64,000 nucleotides of DNA from Gordionus sp. m RMFG-2023 (taxonomy: Eukaryota > Nematomorpha > Gordioida > Chordodea > Parachordodidae): NCBI RefSeq assembly GCF_954871325.1, contig NC_088776.1, positions 6,951,985 through 7,015,984 of the forward strand, in the 5' to 3' direction. Both the position numbers and the translations under genes were made by a program. Below are positions 36,000-48,330 of this stretch, one piece after another; position 1 is the stretch's first letter, and each line of letters opens with the position of its first letter. The notes under the pieces are model-generated. The model was not told where the DNA came from, ran no database searches, and worked only from the letters and a program-made list of their open reading frames with translations.

Positions 36000-37731
36000 G
36001 ATAAAATAAAAGCAATTATAGATATACCGGAATCAAAAAATTCAGAAGATTATCTACCTTCCTAGGTATGGCGAGCTATTACCGTAAATTTTTAAACAGT
36101 TTTGAGGATCTGTCCACTATATAAAATAATCAGATAAATGGTCTTGGGATAACATCAAGAATGCTATAAAAGATTAAAAACTATAATCAGTCAACTTCCC
36201 ACATTGAACTTTTTCAATCCTGATTTACCCATAGGTACAGCCGCGGATGCATCTAAACGCGGTTTGGGAGCTATTTTATTTCACTTAGAAGGGGACGGCA
36301 AGAAAAGCCGATAGCTTTTGCCTCAAGATCCTTACTTAAATCCGAAAGAAATTACACTAACATTGAACGCGAAACGTTGGCGATTATTTTTACGATGAAA
36401 AGATTTCAAGAATATCTTATCGGAACTAAATTTACAATCATCACCGATCACAAGCCGTTGATTTATATATTTTCCAAAGGTTTAAAAGAAAATTCATCTA
36501 TGACGATGAGGTTGCAGAAGTGGAATATTGCAATGGGAGCTTACGACTTCGAAATACGATATAGAACGGGTAAACACAACACGGTCAGATTGTTGAAATT
36601 GCCTATTTTAAGAAAATAAAATCATCATACCTAAAGTTTTAAGAAAATCAATCTACAACATTTACACGAAGGACACTTGGGTGCTGGCAAAACCAAACAT
36701 TTCGCTAAATAATACCTTTGGTGGCCTGGAATTAGCAATGATATTGATAACGAAGTAAAAGAATGCAAATCATGTAACATTTGGGCCGATAATCCCATTA
36801 ACACACAGTATCCTTGGATGTTAACGACGAAGCCATTCGAAAGAATACACATTGATTACGCTGGGCCATTTTTTAACAAGTACTGGTTGCTTATAGTAGC
36901 GTACAGTAAGTTTCCTATAATCACGCCGGTAAAATCAATAACCTCGGAATTTACAATAAAAGAATTAATAAACAATTAGCTTATTTGGTATTCCAGAACA
37001 AATAGTTTCTGATAATGGATCAAACTTTACAAGTCAACTGTTCAAAAAATTTTGTAGAGACCATGATATACATCACTTTCAGACTTCAGCTCACCATCAA
37101 CAGTCAAACGGGCAAGTTAAAAGGATGGTAAGAACCTTTAAATCACATTTGAAGAAGTGCATGGAACAAAATAACATGGACATAGATATCGCTTTTGAAA
37201 AATTTTTGTTCAATTACAGAAACACGCCAAACAGTACGACTGGCATCCCACCAAGAAAACTCATGTTCAATCATGATATGAGAACAAATTGGGATTTATT
37301 AAAATATAAGAAAGAAGACGACAACACTTCGTTCACAGTTTTACCAAAAAAATAGAACGATGAATATTGGAGAAAAAATTTGGTATATAAATTTTGGAGT
37401 AAACAAGTGGGATGAAGGCGTTATAATTAAAAAAGAAAGTAACCTGTTATTTCAAATTCAAACGAAAAATAGTATATTAAGGAGGCACTTAGACCAACTT
37501 TAAAAAAGATTTACCACTGACAAGGTATTAATTCATGACCCAAATACTTTACCAACGATTACATTTTACAAGGGGAGAAATGTTACTGAACAAGTAAAAG
37601 ATTGTACAGCCGACGTTACGAGGCCTAGCCGGAATAGAACATTACCCGCACGATATCAAGATTATATTTTAAACATAAAAGATTCACGTCCAAGAAGAAT
37701 TTGAGCGGAGTTTGTTTCTTAAGGGGTGAAA
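36000..37731 (+). mobile_element. Sense Gypsy-type RNase H and integrase region
   Basis: The end of a reverse transcriptase (near 36050-36120), RNase H (36230-36600, with a TDHKPL motif) and integrase (36630-37355, with SDNGSNFTSQ and SAHHQQSNGQV) lie in the usual Gypsy order before the family A LTR. A polypurine stretch (AAGGGGTGAAA) lies directly before the LTR. It has several breaks. Confidence 0.85.
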
Positions 37732-38010
37732 TGTTGTGATGTCCAAATTGATCGCTATCTATTAACTAATCGCTATCTATTGAATAAAAGATTGATTTTT
37801 TTTTGTTCTTTATATTAAATTAACTTTAACCTCGCGGACTCGTTTTATAAATTAACTCAATAATTCGATATAAATTACTTGATAGATTTTGAAAACTATA
37901 TAAACTTAGAAATTTATTGTACTTACCAGTGAAAATATTTTTAAAATAAATTTATTAAAGATTTTATTATCACTTTCTTAATTTTGTTCTTCTCCCTGCC
38001 AACCTTAACA
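37732..38010 (+). repeat. LTR, family A, sense copy (279 bp)
   Basis: Starts TGTTGTGATGTCC, ends CCAACCTTAACA, and is followed by TGGTGGCAGC, a tRNA-Leu primer-site start. It mirrors 30819-31097. Confidence 0.85.
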
Positions 38011-39642
38011 TGGTGGCAGCTGAATTTACAATTTTAAATCTTTTAAATTTATTTATTTTATACAAAATAGAATTTAGATCAAATGGATAAATCAACAACG
38101 AGGACAATTGTTAAACTAGATATCAAACTAGACGAACTTATTAAAATTGGGCTATGATGACTCACAAAATATTCTAAATCCATATACAATATAATTTTAG
38201 CTACTGGTACATAATCAAATTGATGAAACAGTTCTGATTTCACTAAAAAAAACATGCAAGAAATAATTAATTTGAAAAAGTAAAAAATTTATTAAAATTT
38301 TAATAATTAAATCTCTAAAATACTTATAAAATAAACATTATGATATTATCTTTTCTGGAGTATAGCGGCAACATGCAGTCTTATATTGCTGAGGCTGAGA
38401 ATTTTTTTAAAGATAGTAAGCTCAACAGTAGTTGTGAGGCTATGCTATTAACTGTTAATTTACCAGATAATATCTTTAGCTTATTAGAGCCATGTCGACA
38501 GCTGAGGAGTTTGAATCGATGCTTTGCTGAAAAGGCTCAAATGGATATATAAAATTAATGATATAAATCTTATGAATAAAAATATGATAAACATATAATT
38601 AATACTTATAAATTAAAGAAAATTTTTGTTGACATAATATCATTTGAAATAATTTTAGTATCTAAATATAAAAATGATGAAAATATAAATATACCCATAA
38701 GATCACATGGTGAAATTTTAAAAGAGTATTATGACTGTAAAAATAATGATATAAATCTTAGTATTGAAAAAATTAATGAAAATGAAATAGATGAAAATGA
38801 AATAGATGAAATTCCTATACACAAAAATTTAAAAAAAATAGAATCCAAATCATTAAAGCTTGACACTTACAAATATAAAAAAAATCAAGAGAATAGACAA
38901 TACAAATAAACATTTACCTTATATAATTAATGATAAAGTGGACGAATTTTCCAAATTTAAAATTTTAAATACAATGAAATCTAAATTATGTTTAAAGGAC
39001 AAAACATGTGTAAGTAATAATGACTACTTTAAAACATTATTTTTATTGAAGATAAAAGAAAACAGTAATTTTGAGTTATTATTTAATTTAAAAAATAAGG
39101 GAGTAAAATTTAAAAAATAAAAATAATTGAAATACGATATTAATAAAAAAAAATTTATTATATAAAAAGCTACAATGAAGATATTTAAAAAAAAGGATAA
39201 AATTGAAATTTAATATTGATAAAAATTATTATATAAAACGCAATATTTATAATATAATAAAAATAAAATAAAATAAAATAAAATGCGACCAATCAATTCA
39301 TATTATTTCGATTATTCAATATTTGATTAATTTATTCTACTTCAATTATTCTTATATAAATTCGGTATTCATTAAATTAATTGTATTTCGATTATTCGGC
39401 GATTCTTATTCAATAATACATATATTCTAAAGTCATTCAATAACAAATTATGATAATAATTAACAAAAGGATGACAAAGTCGAATCACATACTAAGCCGT
39501 TTTTTTTTAAAGATTTGGGAGCAAGGCAATATAAGATTTTACAACCAAAATTACTATCATTTGCCAAGACGAAACTATGACAGATTTTATGATAGATTTA
39601 CGTCTAAAGAGAACCTAGGCGGGGTTCCTGTAGAGGGTGGAA
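38011..39642 (+). mobile_element. Shortened Gag-bearing remnant between two LTRs
   Basis: Begins with a primer-site match right after the family A LTR, then has Gag-like coding pieces at 38080-38550 and a lysine-rich piece at 38860-39120. A short AAAAT microsatellite lies near 39262-39285. The nucleocapsid-like fragment at 39450-39640 runs into the right family B LTR. Most of Pol is absent. Confidence 0.6.
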
Positions 39643-39877
39643 TGTTGAACATGGATTATTATTTTGTTATAATTGTTATTATTTAGCGCAAATTTTTGTA
39701 CCTTACATTCATTAAATTAACACCATTTTTTCCTTTAATTGTTTAATAGATTTTTTGTATATATAAAGGATAAATTTATTTTAGTATTTTAGTGAAATTG
39801 TAGTTAAATACTTTTAAAATGTATTTATTAAATAGAAATTTTGTTTAATCTTGCCTTGATCCCTGCTAACCTTTACA
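39643..39877 (+). repeat. LTR, family B, right copy
   Basis: Starts TGTTGAACATGGATTATT after a purine-rich GAGGGTGGAA and ends about CCTTTACA. It is shorter than the left copy and differs at many positions; no clear matching target duplication was found outside the pair. Confidence 0.65.
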
Positions 39878-40789
39878 TAGTTTATAATCCTATATTATAT
39901 ATAATTGGTTATAAAATATTAGATAAAATGCCACTTATATAGACGTATTTGACAGTTATATAATATATTACAGTTAATATTTTTATAAATTTTACTAATA
40001 AATGCTTTTGATAATAAGTAACAATTTGCATGAATTTCTTTACGCCATCTATTTATTTATAAATATTATTTAAAATTAAACATCTTATTATACATGAATC
40101 ACATAATGGATCTAATATATTAGATATCTTTTCTTTTTTTTACGCATTATTAGGAAAGCTATTTTTTTCTTCTTTGAAAAATAATTTTGTGTTTTAATTA
40201 TTTATATTCTAATTTATTTTGTACGTATAATATAATTATTGCAATTGTGCCGAACCGTTTAATAAAATTCGTTGACTAAAACAGAATATTTTAAAGTTCC
40301 TCACAGTACTTAATTTCCCAAGAGAAATACCTTTTTTTTTTAAAAGACACAAACGGAAAAATAAACTTTTTAATAAATTTGAAAAAAATTAAAATTAACA
40401 TATTTTCCCTAAAAAACGACCTTTTTATATCTTATAATTAAATAAATAACAAAATAATTCGCTCCCCCAAAATAACAAGACTCATTCTGAGTCTTATCAT
40501 TCGGAGCCAAATTACTCCGCCAATATTATAAATATATTGACGTTATAAAATAATGTATTCACACAAAAAGAACGAGAATGATTTTACATATTTATAAAAT
40601 TTAAATATTTTATTTAGAAAATTGTATATAAAATGTGAGAAAACTATATGTATAAACAAATAGCAAAACAAGTCATATATTAAAAATGAGTGTAAATTTT
40701 AAAAATATCGATGGCTCTAAAAAGAGCTTATAGTAAAAATGTGCCTAAAAAAACATGTATAATTATGTTTAAAAATTTCTAATTGTATT
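39878..40789. other. AT-rich stretch without recognised gene
   Basis: Plain AT-rich sequence between the Gypsy composite and the LINE 3' end. Nothing recognised. Confidence 0.5.
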
Positions 40790-42560
40790 TTTTGTTTTAG
40801 GAAGATTGACTCGCGTTTTTCGTTTGTTATGTTAAAAATTTTACGTGCTAAAATTTTTAAAAATGAATATGTTGATTGGGAAAAATTACCATTAGTTGAG
40901 ATGACTATGGGTTGAAAAATAAAATTATTTAATATTGAGTATTTATTGGTTTTTTTATTTTCGCCATTAGTAAGAGGATTTGAATTAATTGACGAGGGAA
41001 AGGAAGAGACACAGGTAGCGTCCCAAATTAGGGATTTCCCATTGGACCATGGGATGCAGGTTAGACCGTCAGGTCTGAGACCATCTTGTAGAGAGAGGTT
41101 TGTTGGTTCTAGAATGTTAGGAATTTTAGCTTTATTGAAAGCGTTATGGATGATTTTATTTATTGCTTTATGCCGGAGATGGCGACCTTGGCTACGGGAG
41201 CAGTTTAGGCCGTGTCTTGCATTTGGTTGTACGGGTAGGTTGCAAAGATGGCAAGTGTGTGAATGGGCTAGCGAGCATCCTAGTCTAAATCCTATGGTAA
41301 CTCTCAGTTGGTCATTGGTTAAGAGATTATCAAGGGTTAGGCTTGGAAGTGCCTCGAGCCATTCATATCCGCCATATTTATCGTTTAATTGAAGTAGTTG
41401 AATATCGCTGATATCGGGGGGGGGGGGGTTAAGACTATTTAGAAGTTTCTTTATAAGGGGTTACAAGATTGATTTATTAGAAATTTCGGTTGGGAATGTT
41501 TGACCGTCTGGGGTTAGTAGATTCCATTTTTCGATTGCTACTGTTAAGAGATCATCATTGGGGGTTATAAAAGATGAGATCGCGGAATTGAATGAAAGGC
41601 GATTAGAGATAAAAAGAGATAGGGAGAGTAATTCTAAGGGGATCAGGTCGATACCGCCTAGTTTAGCGGGTAATTGAGCAATTAAGCGAATATTATGCTT
41701 GGTGAAAAATTCTGAGGAGGTGAATGAGGAGGATGAGTGGAAGAGGTGTGAGATTTTAGGTAAATATAGGCACTTTTTTAATAGATAAAAAAGTTGGTGC
41801 GATGGGATATGATTGATGAACTTTTCCAAGTTTTGCAACTCGAAGAAGGTTTTATCGATAGTTTTTTCCGAGATTTTATTATTTAGTAGTGGGGAGCCCA
41901 AGAGTTGGATATCTTCGATTTCGATAATATTGTAATCTTTAAATGAGTCTAGGAGAATCTCGGGGTTGAGTATGCAGATTTCTGTTTTGGTTTTGTTTAA
42001 TTCTAGGCCTATTTTGGGGCATTCTCTTTCGAGGTGGAAGAGGGCTTTGCTTATTTGATGTTGGTTACCGCAGAGAGTGCCATCGTCTAGGTACCATACC
42101 ATAAATTAAGGTCTAGATCAAAATCAGATTTGAGATCTTTCATCATATTATGGATGGCTAAGCAGAAAAGTATAGGGCCTAGGGGGTCGCCCTGCTGAAC
42201 ACCCTCTTCTGAGTATATAACGCAACCATTGAAAATGAGGGGAGTGCTATTGGTATAGCAAATGTCAACAATGCGTGAGTATTGGGGGAAATTATCGTAA
42301 AACTATTCGAGAGCCGAGGAACGAGATACTGTATTGAAGGCGTTTTTGAAATCAATTTTGCAAAGAACGGAGTTTAAAGGTGGATGTTGTAGGTAGATTC
42401 GAAGACAGTGAGAGGCTATATCTACGCCTCCTTTTGTTCCGCAGCCTAATTGGTAATTGCCAAGCAGGGAATGAGTAACGGTTTTTATTTTTTTTGCGAT
42501 GATTTTAGTAATCAGGCGTCTGAAGAAAGAACCGATAGCTATTGGGCGTATATTAAAAAA
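40790..42560 (-). mobile_element. LINE-like reverse transcriptase with C-terminal RPDG...WD domain
   Basis: The minus strand gives, in order, RPIAIGSFFRRLITK (near 42540), a KIDFKNAFNTVSR block, QGDPLGPILFCLA (near 42190), the active-site WYLDDGTL (near 42090), a thumb region (42000-41470), GGYEWLEALPSL (near 41360), a cysteine/histidine cluster (HTCHLCN, GLNC, RHKAIN) and GKSLIWDATCV (near 41030), ending near 40800. The tail matches the fragments at 10720 and 51495. The Cys/His cluster followed by a K/RPD...D pattern resembles the zinc-finger plus restriction-like endonuclease of R2-like LINEs. Lesions: a TAG after SSALE near 42300, a one-base shift before the YLDD box, and a change near 41070. 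The N-terminal part is absent. Confidence 0.8.
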
Positions 42561-42713
42561 AACGATAAAGAGTGAAATACGACAATAATAAATGGCAAAA
42601 TATGAAATTCAGAATAATAGTTCAGAGTTAGAAAATTTAAAAAAAGTAAAATATATTTTTATCATAAATTTTTTGTTAAGCTCCCTGAGATTGTAAAGGC
42701 TAGCGACGCCCCT

Positions 42714-42851
42714 GGTATTAGATATGTGAGTCGGACGTTTCAATTAAGATTTAGTTAAGTGTTGTATTAGATAATCCTTGTGTGTGTCGGATATTGCAAT
42801 TAAGATATAGTTAATTGTGTATTAGATAATCCATGCATCGGACGTTTCAAT
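42714..42851 (+). repeat. Minisatellite, about 53-bp unit, left part
   Basis: About two and a half units of a repeat with core GTCGGACGTTTCAATTAAGA, then TTTAGTTAAGTGTTGTATTA and GATAATCC. The array is cut inside a unit by the hAT at 42852 and resumes at 46494. Directly before it, at 42697-42713, lies GCTAGCGACGCCCCTGG, a typical hAT terminus (CAGGGGCGTCGCTAGC) without a partner. Confidence 0.8.
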
Positions 42852-45800
42852 TAGAGAACTGCACGGGCTGTCCGTAGCCCGACCCGACCCGAGCCCTCGG
42901 ACATCAAAAAAAAATTTCTCGGGTTCGGGCTCGGGTCGGGTTTTAAAAGCTGTCCGGCCCGAAAACCCGACCCGACCCAAAAATAAATAATAATATTAAT
43001 ATCTTAAATAGTCAGTATAATTTATAATATTAATTATAAAATCATATTATTTAATATTTATCACATTTTAGGATTAAAATGTCAATCATATTAACATGTC
43101 ATGTCATTATTAATTATTATTTTATAAACCTAACAACCGGATACCAAACTATTTTATCACTAAATTGTGTGTTTCCCGTGAATTACAAGATAAGACATAT
43201 TTTATGTACTAAAGATAAGTTTTATTCATTATTTATTATTTATCTAGCCTATACATTGTCTTTTAACATTTGTTTTAAAAAATTTCCTTATAAAATTTAA
43301 GATTGGGATTTGATTCAGGGGAACTTATTTCTATAATTTAAATTTCACTACCATAAATGTTAATCATTCTAGAAATTAAAAAATATTATATAAAATTGGT
43401 AATGATATTCTAAGTTACATTTATATATAAAATATAATCTTTACTTATTTCGTTTTGGTATTATTATTTTTTTATCTATCTACCTTAATATGAGTTGTAA
43501 ATTTTCCAGCTAATTTTGGTTGTCAATATTTTAAAATATAGCAGAAAAAAATTAGGAAATTAATACAAGATTCTCAAAGAAAATAAGATGTATACTGTGA
43601 TATGTAAAATTTAAAACATGAATATTAAAAAGAATCTGTATCTGTATCTTTTGTCAAGAAAATGAAAAAGATACAAGATTCTTTTCAGAATTAAGGATCT
43701 TAGATACAGATATTAGTATCTTATTAAAAATGTCAAAATATACTGAGTACAAGATATAAAGGGATCTTGTATCGTGTATCTTAGATACAAGTATTCGCAG
43801 TACTGCCCAACTCTGTTTATTTCAATCTAATTGATTAAAGTCATTTTAAATATTTTTTTTAGATTTTAGACACAGCCATATTAAAAAATTATCTCAATGG
43901 ATGCAAAATTAAAAAGAATTGATGAAAAGATTAAGACAAAAGAGTATGAAGTAAGGGAGAATCTTAATGGAAAATCTGATGTATGGAAGAAATTTTCATT
44001 TATATATGATGAAAATAAGGAAAAGCTTAATTATGTCATTTGTATTATATGCAAATTTATTTATGTATATATTCAATAACAACAGGTTAGATATTTATAC
44101 ATAAAATATGATCTTATTAATTATTTTAGGCACAAATCAACTTAAAAGACATAAATGTGTATATACAAATATAAGTACAACAGCAGAGAGTAAAAGACAC
44201 AATTAACAATTGATAGTCTTTTTGGTACTGATCCGAAAAAACTCAAAAGTTGTACAAAATTGAAAAAAGAGTGCACAAAGGTGCTTACTATGTTTTGTGG
44301 ACGTGATTTGAGATCATTTGATACAATTCATGGGGAAAACTTTGTTGATTGTTGCCACTTGCCAAAATTGGTTCAATATATGGAAATATTGATGTTAAAA
44401 GCATCATTCCAAATCCTACGACAATTTCTAGAAATTTAGTAGATACTGCTGATGGTATCCGCAATAAATTATTTCCTATATTAAACTCATATATGAAAAA
44501 GGGTCGATGTGCTGGTAACAAATTTATGTAAATATGGTTAAATTATTAATATTTTTTTATAGCCACCACAGACTTTTGGACGATGATTATAAAAAAATAT
44601 CATATGTAACTCTAACAATTCATTTTATAAATGATTTCTGGAAACTAAATAAAATTGTATTGTTTACATGCAAATTCGAAGAGGAAAAAAAGACAGGGGA
44701 AAATAAAGGAAATTATTAGAAATTACCTTGTTAGGTATTGATTTCATTAAAAATATTTATAAAAATCCATGTATTCTTTGTATCAGGATACAGCAGGGCC
44801 TATTTATCGGAAATTCCCATTATTACCGACCAAGGAGCTAATATGATTAAAGCTTTTGAAAATCATAAGCGTTTTGTGCTTCTCATCTATTAAATACAGT
44901 ATTGAGAAATACTTTTGATAACAAAAATATTGAATCTTGTTCGGAGATAAATCAATGTTTTAATGACTGTAAAAGTTTAGTAACGTATATGAAACAGAGT
45001 GGGTATGTTAAATTAACTTTTTATTAAAATATATCATTACATTTTAGATTAGTTAATCGCCTCGATAAAACTCTCCACATGTGTGTTGAGACTAGGTAGA
45101 ATAGTAGGTTGAATATGATTGAATCGATCTTTAATAAATTTAATGACATATTGAGAATCCTCAATTCCAGAGGAGAGTCGATTAGACTTGAAAATATTGA
45201 TTTTAAAATGATGAGGGATCTGATCAAGTTTCTGATGCCTTTTAAAATTGCGATTGATGAACTTGAGAGTGATTTAAAACCTACTATTCACAAAGTTATT
45301 TTATGTTATCATAAAATATTGAGTTTTTTTAGCTAATCCTAGCTTAAACTATCAGCTAAACCAGCTTTCATTAAGATGCCGGGAAATATTGGTGGATAAA
45401 TTTAAAATAGATTTATTCCACCAAATTTCGACGTTTTTGTGCCCAAAATTTCGGGATATGAAAATGTTATTCCGGGAACATTATAAAGATTTGTGTCAAC
45501 ATATCAACACGTTGATTAATGCAGAGAAAATCAACAGAGATGTGATTGAGCAAAAGTCTATAAACAACTCACCATCTAACTCGTGCTCAACCGATAGAGT
45601 AGTAAATAAAGGTTTATTAAATTAATAATAAAATTATTTATTAAAAAATAATAAAATAAATATATATCTTAATATTATTAATGAATATTTTTTTCTTAAG
45701 AAACTACAGAGGTGGTAGATACATTTTGGACTTCTCTCTATGGGAGGCTGACAATGCGTATTTTGATGCTAGCGCCGAAGTTGACGAGCTAAAAAAATAC

Positions 45801-46493
45801 CTAGATCCGAAATTATGTATTGATGACGATAATATTTTAAAATGGTGGAAAACAAACCATTGTGAGTTTCCAAATTTAAGTATTTTAGCTCTTAAATTCC
45901 TGGCTATCCCTGCTTCATCGGCTAGCAGTGAAAGGGCCTTTTCAGCTGCTGGTAGGGCCTTTAAGGAGAGAAGGACTCGTTTAAAGCCAGATAAACTGGA
46001 CGCCTCTTTATTTATATATCATAATTATTCACTTTGTGATAATTTTGATAATGATATAGATGAGGTCAATATAATATAATATGTTCATTATATTTTTTAT
46101 ATATTTATTAACTTTTATATCATATCTATATTCGCATAAATGATGCTTATTGTATTACATAATCGTTATAATTTTTAAATTCGCTTGTATATTAATCGTT
46201 TTGTAATATTTTTTACAAATTTAATAAAATGCAACTTAATATATATCTTGAATAGATTATGGCCGTCAAATAAACTTTTATTTAAGGTGGCTGAACTGAA
46301 TAAATACACATAAATTTTTTTTTGGTTATTATAATATTAAAACTTAAATTGCAAAATTTTATTAGGGTCGGGCTCGGGTCGGGTCGGGTCGGACTAAAAA
46401 ATGTGTGCTCGGGCTCGGGCTCGGATAAAAATAATTTTAAATTCGGGCTCGGGTCGAGCTCGGGTTGCGAAAAAATTACTTTGCAGTTCTCTA
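42852..46493 (+). mobile_element. Full-length hAT transposon, 3.64 kb, inserted in the minisatellite
   Basis: The ends TAGAGAACTGCA and TGCAGTTCTCTA are inverted, with a 7/8 matching duplication GTTTCAAT / GTTTTAAT. The sub-terminal arms are GC-rich (CCCGACCCGACCCGAGCCC left, its complement right). The plus strand carries the transposase: BED finger (43897-44160, C..C then QLKRHKC), TDFWTDDYKK near 44570, ITDQGANMIKAF near 44830, VETRWNSRLNMIE near 45090 and a well-kept C-terminal domain at 45681-46079 (ILKWWKTNH, IPASSASSERAFSAAG). Gaps at about 44057-44131 and 44529-44561 look like GT-AG introns of the transposase gene. At least two frame changes (near 44200 and 44360) break it. Confidence 0.9.
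43632..43817. repeat. Nested end of a second hAT family (CAGRGTTGGGCAGTA)
   Basis: The right boundary CAGTACTGCCCAACTCTG, with repeated AGATACA blocks inside it, is the complement of the start of the hAT at 63010 (CAGGGTTGGGCAGTATCGCGG). It lies within the hAT at 42852-46493 upstream of the transposase. Only one end is clear. Confidence 0.55.
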
Positions 46494-46925
46494 GTTTTAA
46501 TTAAAATTTAGTTAAGGTTATATTAGATAATCTGTGTGTCGGACGTTTCAATTAAGATTTAGTTAAATTTGTAATAAATAATCAGTCAGATATTGCTATT
46601 AAGAATTAGTTACGCATTGTATTGGATAATCCGTATGTTCGACGTTTCAATTAAAAAATAGTTAAGAGTTGTATTAGATAATTCGTTTGTCGGTCGTTTC
46701 TATTAAGATTTGGTTAAGTTTTGTATTCGATAATCCGTGTGTCGGAAGTTTTAATTAAGATTTGGTTAAGCATTGTATTCGATAACCCGTGTGTCGGACA
46801 TTTCAATTAAAGAATTAGTTAAGCGTTGTATTCGATAATCCGTGTGTCAGACGTTCCAATAAGTTCGTAACAGTTGTATTAAAAATTAGCTAAGCCATGT
46901 GTTAGTTATTTCAATTAGAAAAATT
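46494..46925 (+). repeat. Minisatellite, about 53-bp unit, right part
   Basis: Seven or so units with variants of GTGTCGGACGTTTCAATTAA and TATTAGATAATCCGTGTGTC, degenerating towards 46925. It continues the array that starts at 42714; the first eight bases are the hAT target duplication. Confidence 0.85.
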
Positions 46926-47919
46926 TTAAGAGTTATATTTTAAGAATAAGCAATAAAATTGTGTGTACCTTATTAAATTATTAAACACCGTGAAAAACGT
47001 ATGTATATGTGTATATTAGGATTGTTAACTATTGATAATAGTATATCTTTTAAACCTGCAGATAGTTAAGATTATCATTTTGGAAATGATAGTTAATTTT
47101 TTATAAGCAAAAATGAAGACATTAAAATTTGTAAAATATTGGGAAATACAATATAATATTTTTTGGGCGTTCGTAATATAGATATTTAGTTTAATTTGGG
47201 GAAGGAGAATGAGAAAGTATGGTAGTGTGAAAATAAAGGGGCAGACTTTGACCATTGAGAGACATAATGGGGAAGAAGATGTAATGGAAAAGGTAACGTG
47301 GTTACCGGTTCATGACTTAATTAAAGAGTGAAAGGATAGTGATATAAGTAAATATGTATATGGTTCTAATAGGCAAAATTATATAATCAAGCGTTGAGAC
47401 CGTATAGAGAGCCAAGAGTCTCGTAGAAGGAGAATAGAAATAAGATCTTAATTTTGTAACAAAGATCAGCATATTTTACTTCGGTGTAAATATATTCAAT
47501 TCTCCGATATTTTTTTTTCAGTGTAATTATATTTTTATATAATAAATTGTATTTTTACCTTTGATTAAGATTTGTAAATAGTAATTATTTTTATATTAAA
47601 TAAAAAAAATGATGCGTCATATAATTGATTTCTAAAGTAACCTGTAATATGACTAGATAATTTTAAAATATAATATAATTGGTCAAGTCCAAAAAATAAT
47701 TAGTAACTGTAAGTAATTACCTTTTCATGAATGTAATTAGTAACTGTAACTAGTTAAGTTATAAAAGTAGCTTTAACACTAATAACGAATAATCCGTTTT
47801 GGGTATAGTCACCGGTGGGGGCAAGAGGTAGATATATTATCTAATATTTTCTCATCAATGTAATTAATGGTTATTACGATAACAATAAGTTTATTAAGGT
47901 CCACATGTTATGGCTAATT
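46926..47919 (+). other. Stretch with an unidentified coding-like fragment
   Basis: At 47209-47331 a 40-residue ORF starts with ATG and ends in TGA; it contains KIKGQTLTIERHNGEEDV and VTWLPVHDLIKE. The same frame continues past the TGA with SKYVYGSNRQNYIIKR and, after another stop, DRIESQESRRRRIEIR to about 47455. Residue composition looks like former coding sequence, but I do not recognise the family. The remainder is AT-rich. Confidence 0.35.
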
Positions 47920-48330
47920 TATTTGTAATTTATAAATGACTCAAAGGTTGAAGGCAAAATTGTCTAAAATTCATAAAACAGGTGTTTAATACATACTGGA
48001 TTACATTTCCGGTAAAATCTGATTTTTAAATTTAAAAAATCGAGCTTAAAAATGATATAGGCTGTATTTATAGTAAACGCGTTAGGTTATTACAAAATCA
48101 AGCCAATAATTAGGAATAATTTATAAATAGCGTGGAAAAAATTTGAAGAACATATGTTGCGATGAGTTGATAAAAAATATGCTATACGATGATAAAAATA
48201 TTAGCTAATTCGATATGATTTTTCTTAATTATCATTATCTATTAATTATAGCTTTGAACGCCTTGTTTTCGATAGTGTTAAAGGTGGTCCTCAAAGATAA
48301 CGAGTTTATTATAAATGCAGCGCTAATTTG
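47920..48330. repeat. Two MITE-type repeats side by side
   Basis: 47920-48060 is a diverged fragment of the inverted-repeat family at 3687-4087. 48062-48330 starts GGCTGTATTTATAGTAAACGCG and ends with GTTTATTATAAATGCAGCGC, its near complement; a longer relative lies at 62333-62706, sharing CATATGTTGCGATG and GATAAAAA blocks. Confidence 0.6.

Larger units (their letters stand above)
30477..39877. mobile_element. Composite Gypsy-type LTR retroelement fossil, two families, mixed orientation
   Basis: This block holds two LTR families. Family B LTRs stand at both outer ends in the same direction (30477-30769 and 39643-39877). Inside, two family A LTRs of 279 bp face away from each other (30819-31097 antisense, 37732-38010 sense), each with an integrase part on its inner side. 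Between them are Gag/nucleocapsid, protease, reverse transcriptase and RNase H parts in both directions, and a pair of long direct repeats. Both families have a primer site for tRNA-Leu and end in CCAACCTTAACA or a close variant. The whole is broken in many places and cannot be one simple insertion. Family A looks fairly young from its LTR similarity, family B much older. Confidence 0.8.

Noticed and set aside
40946-41392. A 148-codon plus-strand ORF
   Set aside because: It is the opposite strand of the LINE C-terminal region, where the minus strand shows family motifs.
42714-46925. A CRISPR-like array
   Set aside because: The 53-bp units are contiguous and drift gradually with no unique spacers; it is a minisatellite in a eukaryotic genome.
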